This document shows positions 22,036 through 32,974 of a DNA stretch of 64,000 bases, piece after piece; positions within the stretch are counted from its first letter, which is position 1, and each line of letters begins with the position of its first letter. Both the position numbers and the translations under genes were made by a program. The notes under the pieces are model-generated. The model worked only from the letters and a program-made list of their open reading frames with translations, had not been told where the DNA came from and did no database searches. The DNA is from Pseudorasbora parva. Its lineage: Eukaryota > Chordata > Actinopteri > Cypriniformes > Gobionidae. The stretch covers positions 2,473,464-2,537,463 of the forward strand of contig NC_090185.1 in assembly GCF_024679245.1 (NCBI RefSeq), written 5' to 3'.

Positions 22036-22564
22036 CTGATAGAGAGCTGTCACAATACGCAGAGCATCTCAGTTTGTTGCGTATGGGGCTGCAGTGGGCA
22101 CATGAGCATCAGAATTGGACCTTGGAGCAATGGAAGAAGGTGGCCTGGTCTGATGAATCACGTTTACGCTTACCTGGGGAACACATGGCCCCAGGATGCA
22201 CTATAGGAAGAAGGCAAGCCGGTGGAGGCAGTGTGATGCTTTGGGTAATGTTCTGCTCTGAAACCTTGGGTTTTTGCAAAGCAAAAACTATTCAGGAATA
22301 GTTTTGAGGAGCACAACAACAAGTATGAGGCATTGACTTGGCCTCCAAATTCCCCAGATCTCAATCCAATCGAGCATCTGTGGGATGTGCTGAACAAACA
22401 AGTCCGATCCATGGAGGCCCCACATCGCAACTTACGTGACTTAAAGGATCTGCTGCCAACAACTTGTTGCCAGATATAACAGCACACCTTCAGGGGTCTA
22501 GTGGAGTCAGGTCTGTTTAACACAATATTAGAAAGGTGGTCATAATGTTATGCCTGGTTGGTGT
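22036..22564 (+). pseudogene. Tc1 transposase C-terminal part and right terminal repeat (block 1)
   Basis: The frame at about 22080-22300 reads HEHQNWTLEQWKKVAWSDES, then CTIGRRQAGGGSVMLW. After a gap, LTWPPNSPDLNPIEHLWD appears at about 22335-22390. These are the second D (SDES) and the DLNPIEHLWD region with the D/E residues of a Tc1 DDE enzyme. Part of the catalytic core between them is missing and the frame is broken. The segment ends in the right terminal repeat. Confidence 0.85.
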
Positions 22565-22585
22565 ATTCTTTTCATTTAAACATGT

Positions 22586-22589
<4 letters not shown>

Positions 22590-22657
<68 letters not shown>

Positions 22658-22932
22658 GGTCTATGTGGTTTACAGGGACTCTCCATAGGCGTAATGGTTT
22701 TTATACCGTACAAACCGTATTTTCTATCCCCTTACACTGCCCCTAAACCTACCCATCACAGGAAACATTCTGCATTTTTACTTTCTAAAAAAAACATCAT
22801 TTAGTATGTTTTTAAGGCCATTTGAATTATGGGGACATTTGATATGTCCTCATAAACCACCTTTATAGTGTAATACCAGTGTAATACCCATGTAGTTATA
22901 CAAATTTGTGTCCTCATAAACCACATAAACAG

Positions 22933-22966
<34 letters not shown>
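22590..22966. repeat. Two (CA)n tracts flanking a common fish repeat fragment
   Basis: CA tracts lie at 22590-22654 and 22933-22966. Between them is GCGTAATGGTTTTTATACCG ... CCCCTAAACCTACCCATCAC ... GGGGACATTTGATATGTCCT, a repeat that also appears at 14165-14250, 26410-26600 and 43340-43540. In block 2 this segment is absent and Tc1 joins one CA tract directly to the duplicon. Confidence 0.8.
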
Positions 22967-22968
<2 letters not shown>

Positions 22969-23460
22969 TTGCTGACCTCCTAAATGTCTCTCAAACCAGA
23001 TTCAGGGATCCAGTCTTCCTGACTCTGCAAGCTCACTGTCCTCACTCTCAGAAAGAATGACTAACTGCTCAATCATGGTCCTTCTGCTCATAAAATGTTC
23101 TTGTTTCTATTTCCTGCAAGTATCAATAGATAGTAAAAACACTCAATATTGGTGCATTCATTCATTCATATTGCCGGAACAAAAGTGGCCTAACTGCACA
23201 GTGTTGCCCTGAGGCAACAAAAAACAACACAGTTTAGTATTTAAATAAACATTTTAACAATCAAACATGCTTCTTTACATACTGATGCACAGTATTTTTT
23301 ATATGAAGTTATTTAAACATTAAAAAGTGATATTTTTTTAACCAATTGGTGACACTTTGTCCTTATGTGGCTTTGCTTCATGAAATGACTGCTCCATCCC
23401 CAAACAAAAGGTCACACCCACTTCAGCCTCTCATTTCATTCAACAGACATGTCAGGTGAT

Positions 23461-23462
23461 AC

Positions 23463-23505
<43 letters not shown>

Positions 23506-23508
23506 TTT
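23461..23508. repeat. (ATA)n microsatellite
   Basis: Trinucleotide repeat TAATAATAA over about 45 bp. The homologous tract in copy B (about 35817-35840) is roughly half as long, so it changed length after duplication. Confidence 0.9.
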
Positions 23509-23711
23509 TAAGAGGCAGTGTGAGGCAGTTTTGATGTTGCCACAAAAACGCTGGTGTTGATTGGCATATTTCATGTTTACGTTCATTTAAAAGACATAAC
23601 CGACTATGTTTACGATGATACTCGACAAGACCAACATTTTGAGAATTTTGTGTGAATAATCACGCCCTGTGCGACGTGGCGTGTGTGCTGGTTGCTGTGC
23701 TACGCGAGAAA

Positions 23712-24316
23712 CCGGACTGGCGCCGGCTTCACACTGCACGCGCAAGCAGAGCGTTGGCAGGGCAGAAGCAGTGTGTATGGAGAGCCGGAGCCGCGCACCC
23801 CGCATTCACACAGGCAGCGTTTGTCTCACGCAGCTGAACCGCGGCTTGTGTGTTGCAAATACAGACAAATAATTGTCCATTCTGTCTGCTGCAAATACAA
23901 CAGTGTTCCCCTTTGTCCCCAAAACACATGCATATAACATGCTGTAAATAGGTGGTTTACATGATAAAAGTAACCTTAAAGTTAAGATATGCCTCTAGGT
24001 TCAATCATTTAAACGGGCTGTTGAAGTTTAGGCAAAAACGTATGGCAGTGATGCCTTTTCATGCATTTCATTAATTTTTTTCACAGTGCAGGATGTCATG
24101 TGGTGATAGTGAAACTCACGGAACACTTCACTAAATGATTTTATGGTGAAATTTGCTGTTTTTCATGTTCATCAGGTTAATTTGATCAAGAACTATGCAC
24201 TGTGGCTTTAATTCAGCATGAGCAGCACGGCAAAAATAGACTTAGTGCCGAAACGATGCAGCACTGCTGCTTCTGCCCTGCTAACGCGTGCAGTGTGAAA
24301 CCAGCCGGACAGACAC
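23712..24316. mobile_element. Probable MITE with long imperfect inverted ends
   Basis: The left side reads GGCGCCGGCTTCACACTGCA then CGCG, AAGCAG and GGCAGGGCAGAAGCAG. The reverse complement of the right side (24250-24316) reads CCGGCTGGTTTCACACTGCA then CGCG, TTAGCAGGGCAGAAGCAG. The arms are about 55-65 bp with gaps and enclose about 480 bp without coding potential. It is present in copies B (about 36050-36660) and C (about 55935-56535). The target duplication is unclear, so the superfamily is open. Confidence 0.5.
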
Positions 24317-24449
24317 TTTATAGTTTATGAGCGCTTTAATATTTAAATAGGCAAAGCTTAGAAATGCACAATTGATCAACTTCAGTGAAGATGCAGCACT
24401 GGCTCGAGTGCAAGCCCTGCATTTAGTTGTAGTATTTATGCATTTGCAC

Positions 24450-24456
24450 TGCAAAT
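24450..24456. other. Empty LINE target site (TGCAAAT)
   Basis: Copy A reads CATTTGCACTGCAAATACAA without interruption. In copies B and C a LINE of 4.2-4.6 kb sits here, flanked by TGCAAAT on both sides (TGTAAAT on the left in C). This is the unoccupied allele-like site. Confidence 0.9.
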
Positions 24457-25015
24457 ACAATTGCTTAAATCATGTTATGAGATTGTTTTAGTTATAAAAC
24501 TCTGAATATACAATGTAAAAGTGTTAGACAAAATTAAATAATAGGCCTACTTTTAGATGGGAAACTAAAGCCTCCAGTATGAGGCAGCAAGTGTTAAAGA
24601 TTGAGTCAATTAATCCTACAACAGATTCATTCAAAATGGCTGTATCAACGCTCGAGTATTCCAAAGCCTGCAAATTTTCTATTGTTGATATAATCTTAAA
24701 CATATACTTTTGTACAGTCATGAAGTGTGAAAACCCCTGTCGCTGATCCATCGGTGTGTGTGAACACAGCAGTGCAGTACAAAAGAGCAGCGATTGTCAT
24801 TAAAACAGCAGGAGAACATGAATCTGAGTCTTTTCATGGTGAGAGACAGAAGCCAATTGATTCAACTCGCGTATGAGAACATCCCAATGCAGTCAAAGTC
24901 TGGTGGCAAACAGTTAATGAACATTAGTGAAGAACAAAGAAGAGAAGGGGAGGGAAAATTGGATTGGTGTGTCAAATTCACTGTGTATTCTGACAGCTTT
25001 CTATCAGAACCAACA

Positions 25016-25796
25016 TTAAAGGGTTACTTCAGCGATTAGCATATGGCTTTGTATCAGTAGAAACCCTGGAGTATATTCAAATTATTGTGCTTTCCCCCCT
25101 CATATCCCACTCAGACGAGAGATTTATGCATTTTATTTCTGGAAAAATTCCTCCTATGATGCAAATTGACGATTTTTGCATCATCGGAGGAATGTTTGCC
25201 CAAAGGCTAAAGACTACAGCCAGCAGAGGGAGCCATTTCCGCATGTTTTGAATCCGCGCATGGGGGATGGAGATTACACCTCAGCTTGCAGAGAGAACTC
25301 AGCTGGCAGCTACAGGCACTCATTTAAACGGAGCTATGGTGTGCAATGTAAGTCTTTTAACTTCTCAAATTAATTTCTATGAAAGTTAAGCTTGTAAAGG
25401 CATGAACTGAAAAGCGCCAGACTGAACTCGCGTTGTGAATGTATGCCGCGAGTGTAGTCGCGATTACCTCAGCTCTCATCACTCGTGCAGTTAGTGCTCA
25501 GTGCTGTGATACTCGCGCGGTGACTCATTCATTATATTGAACAGACACGTTCAGTTTTTAATTGTAGTGTCTCCTCTAACTCAGTCACTGTAATCAAGTT
25601 GGTGGCATTGGGAATGGCACAGGGCAGCGAAGCATTCTGGGAATTGTAGTCTTTCATCCCCATGGGACAAAAATACATTTTCTGTCTTTTCTCAGTCTAG
25701 AAGACACCAAATTCAAAAATAATTTCACATTTCTACTACATTGATGACCCAGTTTAAATACAGATTCATCTTCCCAGCGCTGAAGTACCCCTTTAA
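25016..25796. mobile_element. TTAA-flanked MITE in copy A, 773 bp
   Basis: TTAA lies at 25016-25019 and 25793-25796. The left end is AGGGTTACTTCAGCG and the reverse complement of the right end is AGGGGTACTTCAGCG, a 15-bp inverted repeat with one mismatch. It interrupts an antisense Tc1 relic; the homologous site at about 11860 (CAGCATTAACTTCTGGAGCA) is empty, which confirms the boundaries. Copies B (41965-42748) and C (61458-62238) carry the same insertion. Confidence 0.85.
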
Positions 25797-26378
25797 CTTC
25801 TTGAGCAAATTGAGCTCCAGTAGCTCGTCTGTTTGATCGGACCACACGGGCCAGCCTTCGAGTAAACCCTGAGTTATGTTCAGTTCATCGTCCGGTATCG
25901 TCTACGTTACGTGATTGTGTTTCTCCTCATGATTCTCCTGTGTGTTGTGTGGATTATTAGATTAAAGACGGTTCTTTGAGTTATTTCCTGAGTCGTGCGC
26001 TTCACTACAGCCACCGTTGCTGACACTAACAGTGAATGTTAATCTTCTTCAACTCATTTAACCAGTAATTTATCACATGATACAGAACAGAAGCAACTGA
26101 AGCCATAAAAACACATTTAAAACTCACCAATCAGACGCCACAAACAGAGCAAAAGTAATTTGAGGAACATTTTCTTCATCGGTGCACTGAAAAGCCCACG
26201 ATAGCGACTCTTAAAATGGCTGCTAACCCTCAGATTGATCTGAAACACTGAACTGTGATATTTATCTGGTTGTGTGTGAATCCTCCCCTAACCTCAGTAA
26301 GTTTCCACTCACACATCCGTCTCCTTTAACATCACGGAAATCAACACGCTTTTGCTGATCTTAAACCTAAACCTACCC

Positions 26379-26379
26379 A

Positions 26380-26410
<31 letters not shown>

Positions 26411-26595
26411 CCCTAAACCTACATATCACACACACACACACACACACACTGCCCCTAAACCTACCCATCACAGGAAACATTCTGCATTTTTACTTTCTCA
26501 TAAAAACTCCTCCTGTGTGATTTATAAGCCTTTTGAAAAGTGGGGACATGGGTAATGTCCTCATATTTCACCCTCTGCTGTAATACCTGTAATAC
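26379..26595. repeat. (CA)n with CCTAAACCTACC units
   Basis: Short CA tracts at 26379-26407 and 26425-26448 are separated by CTGCCCCTAAACCTACAT. The GGGGACATGGGTAATGTCCT repeat tail follows to about 26595. Confidence 0.8.
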
Positions 26596-27088
26596 TTAAA
26601 TACACTTAATAAAAATAAAGAAAAATTAAAAATTAAAGCAGTTTACTTCTTTTTGCTAAGGGTTGTGTGGAGTGGAAGATATGAGCTTCTTATCAGAAAG
26701 ATAAAATGAAGAGACGCTTCAGCCACAAACTACTGACACGCACAGAGACGACAAACATCCAGCAGACGGTTTATCCACCCGCCAGATCAGACCAGACACA
26801 CTGATGTTTGAACCGATTAAATTAAATGGAAAAAACATCACATGACTAATTTGACTCAAAAGCCAGTAAGCCACATGTATAATGGTGGGGGGTGGGGGTG
26901 ACCTTATTTCATATTATTTATATATCTTTCCTTTTACATTTTACATGAGTTTTTATTTTTGAAGGAAAAAAACGCCACCCCCATTTTTTGGGAGCTTGAG
27001 GGTCCTTGATAATATAACCATTATAGAAAAAGTTTTATTTGGTCAAATATCAATCGCAAACGGTTCAAACAAATCACAAACAATAAAT
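26596..27088. repeat. Module preceding the Tc1 insertion, copy 2
   Basis: Near-identical to 17594-18105 and 43530-44022; no gene. Confidence 0.8.
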
Positions 27089-27227
27089 CAGTCTGATCAG
27101 GCATAATATTATGACCGGTGAAGTGATAAAAAAACTCTCTTACTAACAGCCCCTGTTAGTGGGTGAGATATATTAGGCAGCGAAATAACATTTTGTCCTC
27201 AAAGTTGATGTATTAGAAGCAGGAAAA

Positions 27228-27507
27228 ATGGGCAAGCGTAAGGATTTGAGCGAGTTTGGCCAAATTGTGACGGCTAGACGACTGGGTCAGAGCATCTCCA
27301 AAACTGCAACTCTTGTGGGCTGTTCCCGGTCTGCAGTGGTCAGTATCTATCAAAAGTGCTCCAAGGAAGGAACAGTGGAGAACCGGCCACAGGGTCATGG
27401 GCGGCCAAGGCTCATTGATGCACGTGGGGAGCGAAGGCTGGCCCGTGTGGTCCGATCAAACAGACGAGCTACTGGCGCTCAAACTGCTCCAGAAGTTAAT
27501 GCTGGTT
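27228..27507 (+). pseudogene. Tc1 transposase N-terminus (block 2)
   Basis: The frame [20 protein letters not shown] ... [19 protein letters not shown] ... [20 protein letters not shown] gives both HTH motifs and the basic linker of Tc1 transposase in one open frame of about 90 codons. It then enters the DIRS left end at 27508, where the frame continues meaninglessly to 27572. Confidence 0.85.
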
Positions 27508-29002
27508 CCCATTCAGTCGGTCACTCTCGACGCCACGTCGGAGTACCGACGATTAGGAATCTAGTGGTCTAGTGGATGGAGTGGTCGTCAAAGTACGCTT
27601 CACGATGCTCCCATCTCACAAGGTGGCCCTTTCTGCGACACTGTTGAGAACTGAGCCCAGCAGTTCTTAGAAGTCGGTAGCGGGCTGGGCTGCGCCTCAG
27701 TCTGCTGGTCATCAAGGGCGTCGCCCCTGCAAAAAAAAAAAAAAAACCCTCGGCACAGTCTGCTCTACTGTGTTCGCTGCAGAGAGACGACGCCACCTGT
27801 CTCTAACATCACCTCTGAGACAGGTGACCTGGAGATGGACAGGGCTGCTTTTCCCCGGAGGAGGGCCGGGTGGAGAAGGTTTGAGTCTAAATTCTGTTCT
27901 GCAGCTGGTCACAACCAGTGGTACCCAAATTCTGAAATTAAAATAAAAGCAGTTCCTCTATCTCTGGGTCCTCAGGGGGCTTGGAGAGTTGTGGCCGGTC
28001 AAACGCTGGACCACACTCATCCTCCTCCTTAGCGGGCAGCAGCGGATGACGCAGGGATGCACCACGGCCTCCTTGCGGACCCTCTGCCCTCTGTGGAATC
28101 AGGTATGTGTTGCACAGCACATTCACACCCCACCGTGGGCTGCCTCCACGAGACCGCTGCCCCAGGCCGGTGCCTGTATTTCACCTCGCTGCCCCACGGT
28201 GGGTATGCCGGTGGTCCTGATGAGCCCACTTGTTTTCGGTCTCTGCGAGCCTGGCTAGAGCTCTCAGTCCATCCCGTGGGTTCATTCGGGCCATCAGGCT
28301 CGGCTATGCGATTTTATTTGCGGGGGTCCCCCCAGGTTCACAGGCGTTCGCTTCGCCTCGGTGAAAGTGTCCTGTCCCCACAGCCCATGTCCTGTGTGCG
28401 GAGGTCGCAGTCCTACTGGTGAAGGACGCGATAGAGCCGGTCCCTCCAGCCGATATGAAGACAGGCTTCTACAGCCCGTCTTCATTGTACCCAAGAAAAC
28501 CAGTGGGTTATGGCCAGTCTTGGACCTGCGAGTTCTGAATCGGAGCCTTCACAGGTTACTGTTCAAGATGCTCACTCAGAAAAGCATTTTTGAGCGCATC
28601 CGTCCCCAAGATTGGTTTGCAGCTTTTGACCTGAAGGACGCGTACTTTCATGTCTCGAGAGAACAGGGCGTTCCCATTCTCAACTATTGCGACAACTGGC
28701 TCATACTAGCACAGTCCCGGGAACAGTTGTGCGAACACAGGGACCTGGTGCTCAGACACCGCAGCCAGTTGGGTCTTCGGGTCAACTGAGAAAAGAGCAA
28801 ACTCGCCCTCCGTGCAGAGGATCTCTTCTCTCGGTTTGGAGCTGGATTTGGTCGAGCGGACAGTGCCCCTCACAGAGGAGTGCGTCCAGTTGATGCTGAA
28901 CTGCCTGAACACGTTTCAAGGCAGGATGGCGGTTCCACTGGAAAAATTTCAGAGGCTCCTGGGGCATATGGCGGCAGTTCCACTGCTCGACCTGCTTGAT
29001 AT
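27508..29002 (+). mobile_element. DIRS left half: terminal repeat, gag relic, RT relic (block 2)
   Basis: It starts with the left terminus CCCATTCAGTCGGTCACTCT...GTCGGAGTACCGACGA. The gag relic (about 27590-28080, with an A homopolymer at 27731) is reduced compared with block 1. RT follows at about 28230-28999: PVFIVPKKTSGLWPVLDLRV, FAAFDLKDAYFHVSRE, then FNYCDN-type text (NYCDNW) where YLDD is expected, followed by SQLGLRVN and a stop. The RT core between DAYFHVS and the active site is deleted. It is inactive. Confidence 0.8.
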
Positions 29003-29878
29003 CAATCAATCAATCAACTTTATTTATATAGCGCTTTTACAATCACGATTGTGTCAAAGCAGCTTCACAGTGTCAAACAGGGTAATATTGCGACAAAATT
29101 AGATTTGGCTGTACAGCCGTACTGGAGAAAACAGTGATGTTATCAGCTTATTTTAATTTATCATATAGCGACAATGTTGGCAGATCAGTATTATAGTTTA
29201 TAGAATTAAATAAGACCTAATTCATATATTTTATTTGTATAATAAGTTGAATAACTTTAATCATATTTTTAGTGTCCCCAACTGAGCAAGCCAAGCCAAA
29301 GGCGACAGTGGCAAGGAACCAAAACTCCATCGGGGCATGATGGAGAAAAATAAACCTTGGGAGAAACCAGACTCAGTCGGGGTGCCAGTTCTCCTCTGGC
29401 CCATTAACACACCGTGTAAGATTATTATTCTGGCAACCTTACAGGTCGGAAATCATATTAGATCGGATTATTCAAAATTTTCAGGGTATCACGGAAGAGA
29501 CAGATTTATTTAGGATGGGGCGTCAATTACACAAGAGTATGAATACATGAAAGATCGGAATTATTGCGCCGAAGACGGGTTTTGAGCATGTCGTGCCAGT
29601 GAGGCAAATTCGGAGGAGACACCATTTGACACGGCTCAGCAGACACTCCAGGATGCGTTGGTCATGTCCAGGCAGGTCCACCATCCGATCCGGACAGGGC
29701 CCAGATCCGGGATAAACCTCGGGATAAACAGAGAGACTAACATTAGCGTAGATGTCACTCTTTTTATGATGTAACTAGTACATCAGGTGTTATGGGAAGT
29801 GTTCCCGGTTCCGGCTGACCTAGTTAATGCAGCCTAACAATCAGTCAATTGATCTGAATAATGAAAGTTAAAAATGTT

Positions 29879-32842
29879 CTATGTGTATGCCATAGTAAAG
29901 AGATGTGTTTTTAGTCTAGATTTAAACTGACAGAGTGTGTCTGCTTCCCGAACAATGCTAGGAAGACTATTCCACAATTTAGGAGCTAAATAGGAAAATG
30001 ATCGACCGCCTGCAGTTGATTTAGATATTCTAGGTATTATCAACTGGCCAGAGTTTTGAGACCGCAATCGACGTGATGGGGTATAATGCGTTAAGAGCTC
30101 GCTTAAGTACCGGGGAGCTAAACTATTTAGTGCTTTGTAAGTAATAAGCAAGATTTTAAAATGTATGCGATGTTTAATAGGGAGCCAGTGCAGTGTTGAC
30201 AGAACTGGACTAATATGATCATACTTCCTGGTTCTAGTAAGAACTCTAGCTGCTGCATTTTGGACTAGCTGGAGTTTGTTTATTAAGCGAGCAGGGCAAC
30301 CACCCAGTAGAGCATTACAATAATCTAGCCTTGAGCTCATGAACGCATGTACTAACTGTTCAGCATTTTGCATTGAAAGCATGTGCCGTAATTTAGATAT
30401 ATTTTTAAGATGATAGAATGCGGTTTTACAGATGCTAGAAACGTGGCTTTCAAATGAAAGATTGGTATCAAAGAGCACACCCAGGTTCCTCACTGACGAC
30501 GAGGGCTTGACAGAGCACTCATCAAGTGTTAGACAGTATTCTCGGTTACTACTTGTGGAGCTTTTCTGTCCAATAATTAAAAATTCAGTTTTATCTGAAT
30601 TAAGTTGCAGAAAATTACTATTCATCCAATTTTTTATATCAGCTATGCATTCTGTTAATCTTGTGAATTGGTAGGTTTCATCCGGGCGTGAGGAAATATA
30701 GAGCTGAGTATCGTCAGCATAACAATGAAAACTAACGCCATGTTTCCTAATGATATCTCCCAGTGGTAGCATATACAGGGTGAAAAGCAACGGTCCTAAC
30801 ACTGAGCCTTGCGGTACCCCATACTGAACTTGTGATCGGTGTGACATCTCTTCATTTACTGCTACAAACTGATAACGGTCAGATAAGTACGATTTAAACC
30901 ATGCCAAAGCAGTTCCACTAACGCCAACATAATTTTCGATTCTATTCAGAAGAATATTGTGATCGATAGTATCAAATGCAGCGCTAAGATCGAGTAACAC
31001 TAATAGAGAGATACAACCACGATCAGATGATAAGAGTAAATCATTTGTAACTCTAATTAGAGCAGTCTCAGTGCTATGATACGGTCTAAATCCTGACTGG
31101 AAATCCTCACATATACCATTTCTTTCTAAAAAAGAACATAATTGTGAAGACACGGCCTTTTCTAGTATTTTTGATAGAAACGGTAGATTCGAGATTGGCC
31201 TGTAATTGACTAATTCTTTAGGATCAAGTTGTGTTTTTTTAATAAGTGGTTTAATTATAGCCAACTTAAAAGTTTTCGGTACATATCCTAATGTCAAAGA
31301 TGAATTAATGATATTAAGCAGAGGCTCTATGACCTCTGGAAGTATCTCTTTTAATAGCCTAGTCGGTATAGGGTCAAGCATACATGTTGTTGATTTTGAT
31401 GATTTTACAAGTTTAGCCAGTTCTTCTCCTCCTATAGCAGTGAATGAGTGTAATTTTTCCTCAGTGACCCTGCAGTGCTCTGTCTGAAGTGATACTGTAA
31501 TAGACGGCTGCATGGTTATAATTTTATTCCTAATATTATCAATCTTACTAGTAAAGAAGTTCATAAAGTCATTACTGCTGTGTTGTTTACAAACATCAGA
31601 AGCTGAAGCTTTATTTTTTGATAATTTAGCCACTGTATCGAATAAATACTTAGGGTTGTGTTTGTTTTCTTCTAAAAGAGATGAGAAATAAGCAGATCTA
31701 GCAGTTTTTATGGCCTTTCTGTATGCAATCATGCTCTCTTTCCACAAATTGCGAAAAACCTCTAGTTTTGTTTTCTTCCAGCTGCGCTCCATTTTTCTGG
31801 CTGCTGTTTTAAGGGCCCGAGTGTGCTCGTTGTACCACGGCGTTGGATTATTTGCTTTAATCTTCTTTAAGCGCCGGGGAGCAACTATGTCTAAAGTGCT
31901 AGTAAGGAGAGAGTCAATAGTTTCGGTTGCAGCATCAAGTTCATCTTGGCTATCTGTAATGCTGAGGAGATGGAACTGATGAGGAAGATTATGTACAAAG
32001 CAATCTTTAGTCGCAGCGGTTATCGTCCTACCATATTTGAAGCGAGGGGATGGCTTTGCAGCCTTAGGTAAATTAAGTATACATGATATTAGGTAATGAT
32101 CTGAGATGTCATCGCTCTGCTGCAGAATTTTAACAGTATCAACATTTATTCCATGTGACATTATTAGATCTAAAGTATGATTAAGGCGATGAGTGGGTCC
32201 CGATACGTGTTGTCTAACTCCAATAGAGTTTAGAATGTCTCTAAATGCCAATCCCAATGCGTCTTTTTCATTGTCTACGTGGATATTAAAATCCCCAACA
32301 ATTAGTACTTTATCTACAGCTAATACTAACTCCGATACAAAACCAGCAAATTCTTTGATAAAGTCTGTTTTGTGCCCTGGTGGCCTGTATACAGTAGCCA
32401 ACACAAATGTCAGAAGGCATTTATCATTTACACTACACAGTGTTACATAAAGCACCAAAACTTCAAAGGAATTATATTTGAAACTAGACTTCTGAGTAAT
32501 ACTGAAAATATTATTATAAATTACAGCCACACCTCCCCCTTTACCTTTCAGACGTGGCTCATGTTTGTAACAATAATCTCGGGGGGTGCACTCATTTAAA
32601 GTAATGTAATCGTCAGGTTTTAGCCAGGTTTCTGTCAAACACAGCACATCTAAGTTATGATCTATAATCATATCATTGACAACAAGCGTTTTTGGCGAAA
32701 GGGATCGAATATTCAGCAACCCAAGCTTTATCAATTGTTCATCCGTATTATATCTGTTGTTTATTTGTTGGACATCAATTAAATTTTTACTGTTGAATGG
32801 TTTTGATGGTTTTTTGTATTTACTAATTCGGGGAACAGACAC
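29879..32842 (-). CDS. L2 LINE ORF2: AP endonuclease plus reverse transcriptase
   Basis: The product has 987 residues in one open frame. The N-terminal APE-type endonuclease has N44 (LLNIRSLS), E71 (LTETWL), GDFN at 183-186 and SDH at 247-249. The RT carries [17 protein letters not shown] (547-563), [13 protein letters not shown] (616-628), [13 protein letters not shown] (675-687) and YADD at 708-711. The C-terminus has [19 protein letters not shown] and LHWLP, typical of L2. It nicks target DNA and copies its RNA from the free 3' end in the nucleus. All visible catalytic residues are intact and the length is normal for the clade. Confidence 0.92.
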   Translation of the reverse strand: MSVPRISKYKKPSKPFNSKNLIDVQQINNRYNTDEQLIKLGLLNIRSLSPKTLVVNDMIIDHNLDVLCLTETWLKPDDYITLNECTPRDYCYKHEPRLKGKGGGVAVIYNNIFSITQKSSFKYNSFEVLVLYVTLCSVNDKCLLTFVLATVYRPPGHKTDFIKEFAGFVSELVLAVDKVLIVGDFNIHVDNEKDALGLAFRDILNSIGVRQHVSGPTHRLNHTLDLIMSHGINVDTVKILQQSDDISDHYLISCILNLPKAAKPSPRFKYGRTITAATKDCFVHNLPHQFHLLSITDSQDELDAATETIDSLLTSTLDIVAPRRLKKIKANNPTPWYNEHTRALKTAARKMERSWKKTKLEVFRNLWKESMIAYRKAIKTARSAYFSSLLEENKHNPKYLFDTVAKLSKNKASASDVCKQHSSNDFMNFFTSKIDNIRNKIITMQPSITVSLQTEHCRVTEEKLHSFTAIGGEELAKLVKSSKSTTCMLDPIPTRLLKEILPEVIEPLLNIINSSLTLGYVPKTFKLAIIKPLIKKTQLDPKELVNYRPISNLPFLSKILEKAVSSQLCSFLERNGICEDFQSGFRPYHSTETALIRVTNDLLLSSDRGCISLLVLLDLSAAFDTIDHNILLNRIENYVGVSGTALAWFKSYLSDRYQFVAVNEEMSHRSQVQYGVPQGSVLGPLLFTLYMLPLGDIIRKHGVSFHCYADDTQLYISSRPDETYQFTRLTECIADIKNWMNSNFLQLNSDKTEFLIIGQKSSTSSNREYCLTLDECSVKPSSSVRNLGVLFDTNLSFESHVSSICKTAFYHLKNISKLRHMLSMQNAEQLVHAFMSSRLDYCNALLGGCPARLINKLQLVQNAAARVLTRTRKYDHISPVLSTLHWLPIKHRIHFKILLITYKALNSLAPRYLSELLTHYTPSRRLRSQNSGQLIIPRISKSTAGGRSFSYLAPKLWNSLPSIVREADTLCQFKSRLKTHLFTMAYT

Positions 32843-32974
32843 AGTCTCTATGTGATAATATCTAGGTGAAAGAGTCTCTATGTGCTGGGATTTAGCTGAC
32901 TTTGGTGACGTGAGACAGCTAGCAGACGGTTGGTTTAGCCAGTTTGTCTGCTTCCTGACCTGGGCCCCAGTGAG

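Larger units (their letters stand above)
18106..22564 (+). mobile_element. Tc1/mariner transposon split by a DIRS retrotransposon (block 1)
   Basis: The left terminal repeat contains ATCAGGCATAACATTATGAC at about 18113; the right end carries its inverse, GTCATAATGTTATGCCTGG, at about 22540-22558. A Tc1 transposase start (18241) is interrupted at about 18480 and resumes at 22036. The middle 3.5 kb is a DIRS element. Without it the transposon would be about 0.9-1 kb, shorter than the usual 1.6 kb, because Tc1 itself also has an internal deletion. Confidence 0.85.
22967..26595. repeat. Duplicon copy A (about 3.6 kb, no host gene)
   Basis: The copy starts TTTTGCTGACCTCCTAAATG and ends near the CA/CCTAAACC repeat. 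It is nearly identical to 35319-43540 (minus a LINE) and to 55865-63010 (minus a LINE). It contains an (ATA)n tract, an imperfect long inverted repeat (23712-24316), an antisense Tc1 relic split by a TTAA MITE, and the LTR-like tail. A 75-codon antisense open frame (24751-24524, starting MDQRQGFSHF) is the same in all copies, but I do not recognise it and do not call it a gene. Confidence 0.85.

Noticed and set aside
24524..24751. 75-codon antisense open frame (MDQRQGFSHF...) conserved in copies A, B and C as a possible host gene
   Set aside because: Its conservation is explained by recent duplication of the whole segment. It has no recognisable domain, and no sign of splice structure or codon preference.
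30432..32599. Plus-strand open frames of 75-93 codons between 30.4 and 32.6 kb
   Set aside because: They lie opposite the intact L2 ORF2 and show no independent motif.
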